The translations under genes and the position numbers were made by a program. The notes below the pieces were generated by a model that was not told the DNA's origin, made no database searches, and was given only the letters and a program-made list of their open reading frames with translations. A DNA stretch of 64,000 nt from CAZHCA01 sp964530825 (lineage in GTDB: Bacteria; Bacteroidota; Bacteroidia; Chitinophagales; Saprospiraceae): positions 1 through 64,000 of the forward strand of contig CAZHCA010000006.1 in assembly GCA_964530825.1 (NCBI GenBank), written 5' to 3'. Positions within the stretch are counted from its first letter, which is position 1. Each line of letters begins with the position of its first letter. This document shows positions 35,591 through 43,764 of the stretch, in pieces.

Positions 35591-37063
35591 ATGGTTATGT
35601 TATTTGATTTGCCAAAAAACGAAAGCCCGATCATTAAAGTATTGGGCGTAGGCGGTGGCGGAAGCAATGCCGTGACCCACATGCACAAACAGGGCATTGT
35701 AGGGGTCGATTTTGCCGTATGCAATACGGATTCGCAGGCGATGGAAATCAGTCCGGTGACTACGCGTATTCAGCTAGGACCTACCCTGACCGAAGGTCGG
35801 GGGGCCGGTTCGAAACCCAATATCGGCAAGCTGGCCTGTGAAGAGTCGATCGAAGATGTGCGCACCTACCTGGAGAACAACTGCAAGATGCTCTTCATCA
35901 CGGCCGGAATGGGCGGTGGTACGGGTACCGGTGCGGCGCCCATCATTGCCAAAGCGGCCCAGGAGATGGATATCCTGACGGTGGCCATCGTGACGCTACC
36001 CTTCTCATTCGAAGGGCGTCGGCGAGGCTCGCAGGCGGCCGATGGACTCGCCGAACTCAAAAAACACGTCGATACGATTATCGTGGTATCGAACGATAAA
36101 CTGCGCCAGATCTACGGCAACCTTTCGATCACCGAGGCTTTTGCACAAGCCGATAATATTTTAACCACTGCAGCCAAAGGCATTGCCGAAATAATCACCG
36201 TGCCCGGCTACGTTAATGTGGACTTCGAGGACGTGAACACCGTGATGCGCGATAGCGGGGTGGCCATCATGGGTACGGCCGCAGCTGAAGGGGAAGACCG
36301 CGCTAAACGCGCCGTAGATGAAGCCCTGCACTCGCCCCTGCTGGAAGATAACGACATCCGCGGGGCCGAACACATCCTGCTCAACATAACCTCGGGCGTG
36401 AAAGAGGTTACCATGGATGAAATCTTCGAAATCACCGAGTTCGTGCAGGAAGAAGCCGGACACGGTACCGACCTGATCTGGGGGAATAACTACGACGAAA
36501 GCCTGGGCGACCAGATCTCGGTAACGGTAATTGCTACCGGCTTCAAGAATAAGCGTCAGCCTGTGGCCCGGTCTTCGAAAAAAGATGATAAGGTAGTTGT
36601 CGGGCTGGATGAAGAGCTGAAGCCCGACGACCGCCAGGAGTCGCACCAGATACGGCTCTCGGATGTCGGCTTCGAAGATCCGGTAGCTACCGACCGGAAG
36701 TCCAATACCTATGAGTTTGATGATATCCGGTCGTCAATTGAAAAATACCAGCGCCGGTATAATTACGAGCAGCCTTACCCCAGTGCAGAGGAAGAGCAAG
36801 CCGCCGAGGCAGAGCGCCGCCAGCGTCAACAAAAAGAATGGGAGCGTCGCGAACGCCTGCGCAACCAAAGCAGCAATGTGAAGCTCAACAATCCGCGCGT
36901 TATCAAGGAACTGGAGAATGAGCCGGCCTACCTGCGCCGGGGCGTATCTCTCGATGCTGTGCCCGACTCAGGCGAGGAAGAACTATCACGCTGGACGATT
37001 GGCGACGAAGACAATCCCGACCTGCGCGAGGGCAACGCTTTTTTGCACGATAACGTCGACTAA
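35591..37063 (+). CDS. ftsZ: Cell division protein FtsZ
   Basis: Tubulin-like GTPase forming the division ring. The N-terminus MVMLFDLPKNESPIIKVLG leads into GGGGSNAV at 20-27. The tubulin signature GGGTGTG is at 111-117. After the GTPase and C-terminal domains (about residue 330 on) there is a long charged linker with many Arg, Glu and Gln residues. The last residues FLHDNVD form the conserved tail peptide of Bacteroidota FtsZ that binds FtsA. The frame stays open back to 35531, but that 20-residue extension lies before the normal FtsZ N-terminus. This is the last gene of the dcw operon. Confidence 0.97.
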   Translation: MVMLFDLPKNESPIIKVLGVGGGGSNAVTHMHKQGIVGVDFAVCNTDSQAMEISPVTTRIQLGPTLTEGRGAGSKPNIGKLACEESIEDVRTYLENNCKMLFITAGMGGGTGTGAAPIIAKAAQEMDILTVAIVTLPFSFEGRRRGSQAADGLAELKKHVDTIIVVSNDKLRQIYGNLSITEAFAQADNILTTAAKGIAEIITVPGYVNVDFEDVNTVMRDSGVAIMGTAAAEGEDRAKRAVDEALHSPLLEDNDIRGAEHILLNITSGVKEVTMDEIFEITEFVQEEAGHGTDLIWGNNYDESLGDQISVTVIATGFKNKRQPVARSSKKDDKVVVGLDEELKPDDRQESHQIRLSDVGFEDPVATDRKSNTYEFDDIRSSIEKYQRRYNYEQPYPSAEEEQAAEAERRQRQQKEWERRERLRNQSSNVKLNNPRVIKELENEPAYLRRGVSLDAVPDSGEEELSRWTIGDEDNPDLREGNAFLHDNVD

Positions 37064-37097
37064 GGGTAACCATAACATAACCAAGGCTTACAGTATA

Positions 37098-37131
37098 GCC
37101 GTTCTATCCGTTCGGGTGGAGCGGCTTTTTT
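37098..37131 (+). terminator. Intrinsic terminator of the dcw operon
   Basis: A 12-bp stem (gccgttctatcc with gggtggagcggc, fully paired when G-U pairs are allowed) with a 4-nt loop is followed by TTTTTT. It starts 35 bp after the ftsZ stop codon. Confidence 0.85.
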
Positions 37132-37414
37132 GTCGCCCAACCTACGATTGGTGTCCTTTTGCCGTGGGGCATTAAACGCCGGGCACTTTTTTGCATCTAT
37201 TAAAAAACCAGACCCGATAAAAAATTGTCGGTTTTTACCTAAGCAAAATAGATGGAACATAACCCATCTCAATATAAGGCAATTGGGAAAATGTTAACCA
37301 AATTAACATATTAAAAAATACGACAATTCATTTCTCCCGACAGGTTTAACATCACTTTAAAAACAGGAGGGCAACAACAGAGAATAGCACAGAGTTATAT
37401 AATCGAAATTACCC
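37132..37414. other. AT-rich upstream region of the orphan 99-aa gene
   Basis: This stretch separates the dcw terminator from the next gene. It has no gene and no perfect TAnnTTTG. The main structure is the 19-bp dyad at 37291-37309, listed separately. A smaller dyad (CCGA and TCGG) lies near 37213-37230. Confidence 0.5.
37291..37309 (+). promoter_or_regulatory. Candidate operator upstream of the orphan 99-aa gene
   Basis: ATGTTAA and TTAACAT form a perfect 7-bp inverted repeat around CCAAA. The 19-bp span and AT-rich arms resemble sites for dimeric helix-turn-helix regulators. No regulator is identified. Confidence 0.4.
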
Positions 37415-37714
37415 ATGAGCACCACAAAAACCATAACTAAAATGAATACCCGTAAAATTAAATTGGCCTTAACCGTTGGTTTGGTCAATACCCCGGCGGG
37501 CAACGTACTCCAGGTTATCAAAGAACAGATGCAAAACTTCAGCGATGAAGTTGGCCGCCTGGTGAATATCGTCCAGGTGAAAATCGCCCCACTGGATCCG
37601 CATCACAATAACGAAACTTACGACTTACAGTTTGAGCGTTGCCGCCTGACGGTAGATCTCATCTCTAATGCCGATACGCAAACGCAAGTCGTTCATAAGT
37701 TTCAAATCGACTAA
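37415..37714 (+). CDS. Hypothetical 99-aa protein
   Basis: I do not recognise this family. The product is soluble with no signal peptide or membrane helix. It starts with a basic stretch (MNTRKIKLALTVG if the ATG at 37442 is used), has a helical centre (NVLQVIKEQMQNFSDEVGRL) and a polar C-terminal half ending VVHKFQID. It is monocistronic, bounded by the dcw terminator upstream and its own strong terminator downstream, with a 280-bp AT-rich upstream region. That architecture argues for a real, separately regulated gene. Confidence 0.7.
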   Translation: MSTTKTITKMNTRKIKLALTVGLVNTPAGNVLQVIKEQMQNFSDEVGRLVNIVQVKIAPLDPHHNNETYDLQFERCRLTVDLISNADTQTQVVHKFQID

Positions 37715-37751
37715 CTTTTTTCCCGAGTACATTCCATCCAGATTGCAAGTT

Positions 37752-37782
37752 GGCGCCCTGATAGCAGGGCGCCTCTTTTTTT
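37752..37782 (+). terminator. Intrinsic terminator of the 99-aa gene
   Basis: A perfect 9-bp stem (GGCGCCCTG with CAGGGCGCC) and ATAG loop is followed by TCTTTTTTT. It ends 5 bp before the stop codon of the convergent gene at 37787. Confidence 0.93.
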
Positions 37783-37786
37783 GTCT

Positions 37787-40672
37787 TTACTTCAGCTCCA
37801 AGGTGGTTTGTTTTTCTGCTCCGCCTTTTTTTACCACCACCTGGTATTCGCCGGTCTGCAGATACGTTTGCCCGTTGTCGGCGGCTTCAACGCGGACGGG
37901 TTTATCGTCTGCTTCACGGTCTTTATTTAATAGTTTTTCGTAGCGGTCGGCCTGTTTGGGGTCTATCGTCAAGTCGTAGGTCAGGTAATTCAGCCCGGCC
38001 TTGACCTCGGTTTCGAAGCGCTGAAGCCGCAGGTCTTCGTCGGCTTGGCGTACGGTGATGGTGACCTTGCCGGCGGTCGCCACGTATACCGGTATCTGAA
38101 TTTCGGGTTCGTTGGGTTCGCGGTAAACGGTCCGCTGCGAACCCCAACGGCTGCTGGCGCGCAGCGGGTCGATAGCGAAGACGTGCAGTTCAGTGGCCAG
38201 CATCTCGGCGTTGAGTTGCTGCAACTCCTTGCCTCGGCCTAGGTAGATGGATCGACCGTGGGTCCCGACTACGATATCCTTTTCCAACGGATGAATAACC
38301 ACATCGTGTACCGGGGTAGCCGGCAGGCCATTATCCATCAGCATAAAGGACTGGCCGCGATCGAGCGAAACGTACAAGCCGTGGTCGGAGCCCACGTACA
38401 GGATATCCGGATTTTGGGCATCTTCCTTCACCACATTGAGGGGTTCTAATGGCAGTTCCTTGCCAAGGCGGGTCCAGGTGGCGCCGTAATCTTCCGACAC
38501 ATACAGGTAGGCGGTAAAGTCATCCCAGCGATAGCCGTTGAGACTGACGTACACCCTGTCGGGTTCGTGGGCTGAAGCCTGTACGCGGGTCACCCACATA
38601 TCATCGGGCAGGTCGTCAGAGATGCGCGTCCAGGTATGGCCTCCGTCCCGGGTGACGTGCAGGAGCCCATCGTCGGAGCCGGCATAAATCAAGCCAAACT
38701 GTAAGGGTGACTCGTGGATGGCCGATAGGGTTCCGTAGGGTACGTCGCCCTTCAGGCCGCCCTGGGTGAGGTCTTCGGAAATGGCCTCGAAGTTGTCGCC
38801 CCGGTCGAGGGAGCGGTAAAGCTTATTAGCGCCTATGTAGAGGATGTCTTGGTTGTGCACCGACAGGTGGATGGGCGCCTGCCAATTCCAGCGCAGGGGC
38901 GCCTCGCCCAGGTCGTGTTTGGGGGTGATGTAGGTGCGGTCTCCGGTTTCGGTATTCAGCCGAAAGTAGTTGCCGAATTGAAAACCGGTGTAGACCGTGG
39001 CATTGTCGCGGGTATCGACGGCCACCTGCATGCCGTCGCCGCCCATGATGCGGCGGTAGGGGTACTGCCCCTCTGAGTGCCAGCCTACGCTGGGTTCGTA
39101 GGTGCTGGGTCCCATCCAGACGCCGTTGTCCTGCAGACCGCCGTACACGCGGTACGGATCGCGCTCGTCGACTGCTACATAGTAGAATTGACCGACCGGC
39201 GGGGTGTTGCAGTGGATGTAGTTTTCGCCTGCGTCGTACGAGATGTTGATACCCCCGTCGTTGCCCAGGATTAGGTGCCCTTCGCGTTTGGGGTTCAGCC
39301 ACAGGGCGTGGTGGTCGGCGTGTACGTTGGGCGCATTGATGAGGGTAAAAGTTTTACCCCCGTCGTCGGACCGAATGATGGGTACGCCCAGCAGGTACAG
39401 TCGGTCGCTATTAGCAGGCGACACCCGGATCTGACCGAAGTAATAGCCGTAGGAGTTGTAGACTTCATCCAGATAGTCGTCGTGGGTGCGCCGCCAAGAC
39501 CCACCCTCGTCATCGAACCGGTACACTTCCAATCCGATCACAGGCGTATCGAATAACAGGCTGTTGGCGTCTTCAGTGTATTCGACCAAGGCGACGGGGG
39601 TGATTTCTTCGTTGCGCACCAGGCTTTTAACCGTTTGCACATCGTATTTTTCCGGGAAGTCGTTGCTGCGTAGATAGTCTTTCAAGAGGTAATCTTCCAG
39701 CTCCAAGAAGTCATCGACAGCGATTTCCCGCAACTGGTCTTTCGTGAGTTCGTTCGGTTCCGGCGCTTCTTCGGGGCGGCGGAAATAATTGTCGATGGTG
39801 GCGTAGAGGATGGGCTCGCCCTTATCTTTGGCCAGGGCCAGCCCAATGCGCCCGGCGCCCTCGCCGATGGGGAAGCCACTGTCGGCGGTAGTGAGTAAGG
39901 TCCAGTTTTCGCCCCCGTCAATACTGCGATAGATGCCGCTGCCCGGGCCTGACTCTACAAAATTCCAGGCGCGGCGGGTGCGCTGCCAGGTAGCTGCATA
40001 CAGGACGCCGGGCCGGTCGGGGTCGATGATTAAGTCGACGGCACCGGTGTTCTCGTCGACGTAGAGCACTTTTTTCCAGGATTGGCCCCCGTCAGTCGTT
40101 TTGTAGACACCCCGTTCGGGGTTGGGCGAGTAGAGGTGACCCAAAGCCGCTACCCAGGCGGTATTTGGGTCTTCGGGGTGTAGGACAATGCGGCCGATAT
40201 GGTGGCTTTCGCCCAGACCCAGGTATTGCCAGGTGGCGCCCCCGTCGGTACTTTTAAAGAGGCCTGTTCCGGCGTAGGAGGAGCGGCTTGAGTTGACTTC
40301 GCCCGAACCTAGCCAGATGGTCTGACGGTCCCAGTCGACGGCGATGTCGCCGATGGTCATGACCATTTGGTCATCGAAAAGCGGCTCGAAGGACGTACCG
40401 TTGTTGGTGGTTTTCCAGAGGCCGCCAGAGGCGTAGGCCACGTAGAAGTGCGTGGGATCTTCGTCCCAGACCTCGAGGTCGGCCACCCGGCCGCCGAATA
40501 CGCTGGGGCCGATTGAGCGGAACTCAATGCCGTGGACGAGCGAGGCTGCAGCCAGGTCTTGGCGCTGCTCGAAGCTCGCGATGCGTTCGCTGGCCGGCGT
40601 ATAGGGCGGCTGTTCCTGGGGGAATGCAAAAAAAGGCAGGCAAATAAAGATATTGAATAAGATTCCTCGCAT
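37787..40672 (-). CDS. Secreted VPS10/Asp-box beta-propeller protein
   Basis: The 961-aa product is predicted to be exported (signal peptide MRGILFNIFICLPFFAFPQ). It consists largely of BNR/Asp-box repeats, the turns of a sortilin-type beta-propeller. Examples are STDGGATWQY, TTDGGQSWKK, SIDGGENWTL, TRDGGHTWTR, SEDYGATWTR and SLDRGQSFML. The last 150 residues look like a separate beta domain. Such proteins are often annotated as glycosyl hydrolases in Bacteroidota, but no catalytic motif is visible here. A binding or scaffolding role is as likely. It is divergent from the DUF4136 lipoprotein gene. Confidence 0.82.
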   Translation of the reverse strand: MRGILFNIFICLPFFAFPQEQPPYTPASERIASFEQRQDLAAASLVHGIEFRSIGPSVFGGRVADLEVWDEDPTHFYVAYASGGLWKTTNNGTSFEPLFDDQMVMTIGDIAVDWDRQTIWLGSGEVNSSRSSYAGTGLFKSTDGGATWQYLGLGESHHIGRIVLHPEDPNTAWVAALGHLYSPNPERGVYKTTDGGQSWKKVLYVDENTGAVDLIIDPDRPGVLYAATWQRTRRAWNFVESGPGSGIYRSIDGGENWTLLTTADSGFPIGEGAGRIGLALAKDKGEPILYATIDNYFRRPEEAPEPNELTKDQLREIAVDDFLELEDYLLKDYLRSNDFPEKYDVQTVKSLVRNEEITPVALVEYTEDANSLLFDTPVIGLEVYRFDDEGGSWRRTHDDYLDEVYNSYGYYFGQIRVSPANSDRLYLLGVPIIRSDDGGKTFTLINAPNVHADHHALWLNPKREGHLILGNDGGINISYDAGENYIHCNTPPVGQFYYVAVDERDPYRVYGGLQDNGVWMGPSTYEPSVGWHSEGQYPYRRIMGGDGMQVAVDTRDNATVYTGFQFGNYFRLNTETGDRTYITPKHDLGEAPLRWNWQAPIHLSVHNQDILYIGANKLYRSLDRGDNFEAISEDLTQGGLKGDVPYGTLSAIHESPLQFGLIYAGSDDGLLHVTRDGGHTWTRISDDLPDDMWVTRVQASAHEPDRVYVSLNGYRWDDFTAYLYVSEDYGATWTRLGKELPLEPLNVVKEDAQNPDILYVGSDHGLYVSLDRGQSFMLMDNGLPATPVHDVVIHPLEKDIVVGTHGRSIYLGRGKELQQLNAEMLATELHVFAIDPLRASSRWGSQRTVYREPNEPEIQIPVYVATAGKVTITVRQADEDLRLQRFETEVKAGLNYLTYDLTIDPKQADRYEKLLNKDREADDKPVRVEAADNGQTYLQTGEYQVVVKKGGAEKQTTLELK

Positions 40673-40775
40673 GGTGACGATTTTTTTGGCACTTTTAAAT
40701 GGATTCCAATATAGAAAAATCGCAGCGAAAGACTCTGGCGGGGCGTCGGAATCAACCGGATCTTCAAAACCCTTT

Positions 40776-40783
40776 TACTTTTG
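40776..40783 (+). promoter_or_regulatory. -7 promoter element of the DUF4136 gene
   Basis: TACTTTTG is a perfect TAnnTTTG only 14 bp before the ATG at 40798, predicting a very short leader. It also argues against the upstream in-frame ATG at 40699. Confidence 0.5.
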
Positions 40784-40797
40784 TAAGAAAAGAAGCC

Positions 40798-41310
40798 ATG
40801 AAGTTTTTTACGTACATGCTAACGGCGGTTTGGCTGGTTGGCTGCAGCAGTTATCGCACTAGCTATGACTACGCCCCCGATGCCGGTTTTGACCGTTACC
40901 ACACTTTTACAATCGAAGGCCTGCAAAATGAAAAGCAAGCTATTGCGATCAGCACCCTGGTACAGAAGCGCATCAACCAGTCGATCACTGAGCAGCTCGA
41001 AGGGGAAGGGTTGCGTAAGGTCACCGATGGAGCCGACCTGGCGGTGATGTATTATGCGACCACGCAGGATAAGATCGACCTGACCGACATGTCTAATTAC
41101 GGCTACGTACGCCGCTACCCGACTGACCGGGTCGACTTATACCAGTACACCGAGGGCTCGCTCATCATCGACCTGGTAGAGACGGCCTCGAGCGAGCTGG
41201 TATGGCGCGGTACCGCCACCGGCGCGGTCAGTGCTGGTACCCCCGAACAGATCACCAGGCAGGTGAATGATGCCGTGGCGGCCATATTGAAGAAGTACCC
41301 GCCGAGGTAG
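40798..41310 (+). CDS. DUF4136-domain lipoprotein
   Basis: The 170-aa product starts MKFFTYMLTAVWLVGCSSY with a lipobox at Cys16 (LVGC). It then matches the DUF4136 pattern: YDYAPDAGFDRYHTFTI near the N-terminus and the central GSLIIDLVETASSELVWRGTA, ending with a helix containing NDAVAAILKKYPP. The family is periplasmic or outer-membrane-anchored and has no assigned biochemical role. It is a single gene, divergent from the beta-propeller gene and convergent with the DUF4252 operon. Confidence 0.85.
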   Translation: MKFFTYMLTAVWLVGCSSYRTSYDYAPDAGFDRYHTFTIEGLQNEKQAIAISTLVQKRINQSITEQLEGEGLRKVTDGADLAVMYYATTQDKIDLTDMSNYGYVRRYPTDRVDLYQYTEGSLIIDLVETASSELVWRGTATGAVSAGTPEQITRQVNDAVAAILKKYPPR

Positions 41311-41315
41311 GGGAA

Positions 41316-41376
41316 TTTGGAGTTTATCAATTCAGGTACTAAGGAATACCCAACCATCTCTGGATAATACTCCAAA
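41316..41376. repeat. Long inverted repeat between convergent genes
   Basis: TTTGGAGTTTATC (41316-41328) is nearly complementary to GATAATACTCCAAA (41363-41376), with a single-base bulge and a 34-nt spacer. It sits between the DUF4136 and DUF4252 stop codons. No clear T-tract is present, so a bidirectional terminator is only one option. Confidence 0.4.
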
Positions 41377-41422
41377 CAAGAAAAACCATTCGTCTTGGCA
41401 AGCCGGTCGCCTGTGCTATTCG

Positions 41423-42010
41423 CTAGATCTTTTCACACTGGGTGTTTTCCAGGACCGCTCTAGATTCGGATGGCAGGGACAGCTCCTCCAGGTCGATGTT
41501 GAAACCATGCTCGTCCATGACGGCCCTGATGAAATGGGATAAGTCGTCGAGGGTGAGTTTGGACCGAAGGCTGAGCATTACAAAATCGCCGCCTACTTCG
41601 TGGACCAGCAGGACCAGTTCGCGCAGCGTGCCGGCTTGGTCCTGGGTCAGGATCTCGACCTGGGTGTCGCGGTCGCGCACGTAGAGCAGATCCTCGAAGC
41701 CGTGGCGGTCCTTCAGGTCGAAGGCGAGCTGCCGCACGGCCCCCGCCGGGATGGCGCCCCCAGTCTCACTGACCAGTAGGCGCATTTGCTGCACTTTGCG
41801 GGCCAGTTGGAGTGCCTCCTGGGTCATGGGGTCGTCGACGCTGTTGTAGGCCAAGCCGCTGCCCAGCCGGATCAGCCAGCCGGGAAGCTTGATATTGGTG
41901 ACGCCTTCGGCTTTTTTGTACTCGCGGTAAAATTGCTTGATCGGCGTCTGGGCAGTCATAGTTATCGTCAGACTCAATAGCAGGATTATGGTGGAGATAA
42001 GGTAGCGCAT
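41423..42010 (-). CDS. DUF4252-domain secreted protein (distal copy)
   Basis: The 195-aa product has a signal peptide ending near TMTAQ. It matches the DUF4252 pattern in its core (ARKVQQMRLLV, FEDLLYVRDRDTQVEIL, VLLVHEVGGDFVMLSLRSKL). It is last in a four-gene operon, sigma factor, anti-sigma-like protein, DUF4252, DUF4252. It is a diverged paralogue of the preceding gene. DUF4252 proteins have no known activity, and their recurring link to sigma factors suggests an envelope-stress or signalling output. Confidence 0.82.
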   Translation of the reverse strand: MRYLISTIILLLSLTITMTAQTPIKQFYREYKKAEGVTNIKLPGWLIRLGSGLAYNSVDDPMTQEALQLARKVQQMRLLVSETGGAIPAGAVRQLAFDLKDRHGFEDLLYVRDRDTQVEILTQDQAGTLRELVLLVHEVGGDFVMLSLRSKLTLDDLSHFIRAVMDEHGFNIDLEELSLPSESRAVLENTQCEKI

Positions 42011-42090
42011 GAGTGGAAATATTAGGTTATGAGGACTCCGGCCCTGCGGTTAAATGCTGATACCGCAGCATCCGGCGCGCTCAGGTTCTT

Positions 42091-42600
42091 CTATTCGACG
42101 GCATTGATGAGCTTGGAAATACTATCCATACTGAGGTGACCCACAAAACTGAGCAAGACGAATTCTTGGCCTTGGCCGCCGGCCAGCAGCAGGAGTTCCT
42201 CGATTACATCGCCTTTTTCCCTGACCAAGAAATCGACATTGCCACCGTCTTTTTCGCGTACCGTCATGAGGGGCTCGTATTGTTGGGTGTCGATCCTGGC
42301 CTTGGCTTCCTTGAAGTATTTGTCGGGTGTGATATCGGTTGTCAGGATGCGGATGCCCTGCAGTTCCTGGACCATATCCATCACGGCTTGGCCTTCCTTA
42401 TCGTCGTCAAGCCCCATGGTTTCGGGGTCGAGTTGGCCAACCATATCAATCAGCTTCGGACTGATGTAGACTACCGTAAAGTCTTCGTTTTCTACGTACT
42501 GCTGAAAAAACAAATCGATCGCATTGGTGGTATTTTGTCCGTAGGCATTGGCGCTACACCAGTAAGTGAGGAGTAGCAAGGCATAAATGATCTTATTCAT
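42091..42600 (-). CDS. DUF4252-domain secreted protein (proximal copy)
   Basis: From the ATG at 42600 (MNKIIYALLLLTYWCSANA) the product has 169 aa with a clear signal peptide. The mature part carries the DUF4252 features ENEDFTVVYISPKLIDMVG, LQGIRILTTD and GQGQEFVLLSFVGHLSMD. It overlaps the upstream gene by 8 bp, implying coupled translation. An alternative start at 42618 would put the signal peptide inside and is unlikely. Role unknown; it is probably exported and co-regulated with the sigma/anti-sigma pair. Confidence 0.84.
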   Translation of the reverse strand: MNKIIYALLLLTYWCSANAYGQNTTNAIDLFFQQYVENEDFTVVYISPKLIDMVGQLDPETMGLDDDKEGQAVMDMVQELQGIRILTTDITPDKYFKEAKARIDTQQYEPLMTVREKDGGNVDFLVREKGDVIEELLLLAGGQGQEFVLLSFVGHLSMDSISKLINAVE

Positions 42601-43105
42601 GGTTTGATTTTTTACCATTGATAAATTCCGTGACCAGTTTCAAATGTTCCACCTCCCGTGCCGTGCGTTTGGCGCTGCTGTTTAACTCGTCGGAGGCCCG
42701 TTCTAGCGCACCCCGGGTGATTAGGTAGGCCACCTCGGGCGACTGAACCTCGTATTGTGACCAATCAATGCTGGCCTGTACGTCGGCCGAACTAGGTATC
42801 GACCAGGCCCACCACCAGCCCGACAGAGTCAGCAGGATGGAGGCGGCCACTGCCGCAGCCCAAAGGCCTAACCGGCGGGGTGGCTTGCTTCGGTGCCGGG
42901 CCTCCTTCCAAAAAGTATCCTCAAAATCTGCCGGTGGAGCGGCCCGCCGCATCTTTATCTGCCCAGCGAACAGCGGCCGGTAGAGCTCCAACTCCGGTTC
43001 TACATTTGGTCCGGTGAAGTAGGCCCGTAGGCGAGCCTCTTCTTCCAGCGTGGTTTGTCCCTCGAAATAGCGGTCGAGCAGCAGATTGATGTTACGATTG
43101 TCCAT
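42593..43105 (-). CDS. Putative membrane anti-sigma factor
   Basis: The 170-aa product has a cytoplasmic N-terminal region of about 80 residues (MDNRNINLLLDRYFEGQTTL, with the EEE and YF pattern seen in anti-sigma N-termini). One membrane helix follows (LWAAAVAASILLTLSGWWWA), then a periplasmic C-terminal segment of about 70 residues. The topology and its place right after an ECF sigma gene, overlapping it by 14 bp, indicate an anti-sigma factor. No FecR or zinc-binding ZAS motif is seen, so this is inference from context. Confidence 0.65.
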   Translation of the reverse strand: MDNRNINLLLDRYFEGQTTLEEEARLRAYFTGPNVEPELELYRPLFAGQIKMRRAAPPADFEDTFWKEARHRSKPPRRLGLWAAAVAASILLTLSGWWWAWSIPSSADVQASIDWSQYEVQSPEVAYLITRGALERASDELNSSAKRTAREVEHLKLVTEFINGKKSNHE

Positions 43106-43607
43106 ACGGTTCCGATTGTGTAAGCAATGCACGCAACTTTTTTCGGCCGCGAAAGAGATTAATTTTCACCTGTGCCATAGGCATGTCGAGCAAATCGACG
43201 ATCTCCTGGTAACTTAGCCCTTCGATATCGCGCAGTTGCACGGCCAATTGCTGATGTTCAGGTAGCTGGCGCAGGGCCTGATGGATCCAGAGCACCGCTT
43301 CCCGCCCTTGCAAAAGCCGGTCGGGGGTGCGATGGTCGACTTCGCTCGGAACGGGTATCCCGTTCTGTCTTTGGCGTTCGCGCTGCACCGACCGCAACCG
43401 GTCGATACATTGGTTGCGGGTCAGCCGCAGGCACCACGCCTTGAGGTTTTCGACCCGCTGCAGGCGACTGCGCTGATCCCACAGCTTGAGCATGACCTCC
43501 TGGAGGGCATCCTCTGCTTCGCCGGGCGAGCCCAGCAGGCTCAGGGCGAAGCGGTAGAGGGGATCTTTGAGCGTTAGCACGTGTTGTTTAAACTCTTCCG
43601 CATTCAT
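43092..43607 (-). CDS. ECF-type RNA polymerase sigma factor
   Basis: A 171-aa sigma factor with region 2 (LYRFALSLLGSPGEAEDALQ, then LKAWCLRLTRNQCIDRLRS) and region 4 (QLAVQLRDIEGLSYQEIVDL, a helix-turn-helix). It heads the operon with an anti-sigma-like protein and two DUF4252 proteins, so it likely controls its own operon in response to an envelope signal. I see no TAnnTTTG upstream, as expected for a promoter read by an alternative sigma factor, but the site is not defined. Confidence 0.88.
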   Translation of the reverse strand: MNAEEFKQHVLTLKDPLYRFALSLLGSPGEAEDALQEVMLKLWDQRSRLQRVENLKAWCLRLTRNQCIDRLRSVQRERQRQNGIPVPSEVDHRTPDRLLQGREAVLWIHQALRQLPEHQQLAVQLRDIEGLSYQEIVDLLDMPMAQVKINLFRGRKKLRALLTQSEPYGQS

Positions 43608-43764
43608 GTCGTTGAAAAGACGCCACCTCGGGCGCTTTGTTACAGGGAGTGGAAAAAAATTGGGGGATAGGCGGTAAAATGAGCATGGTTTTAAAAAACT
43701 TTTAAATATTTAGGCCAACGGAACAAACCATTCGATTAAGAGTAGATTACTCTGTAGAACGATT

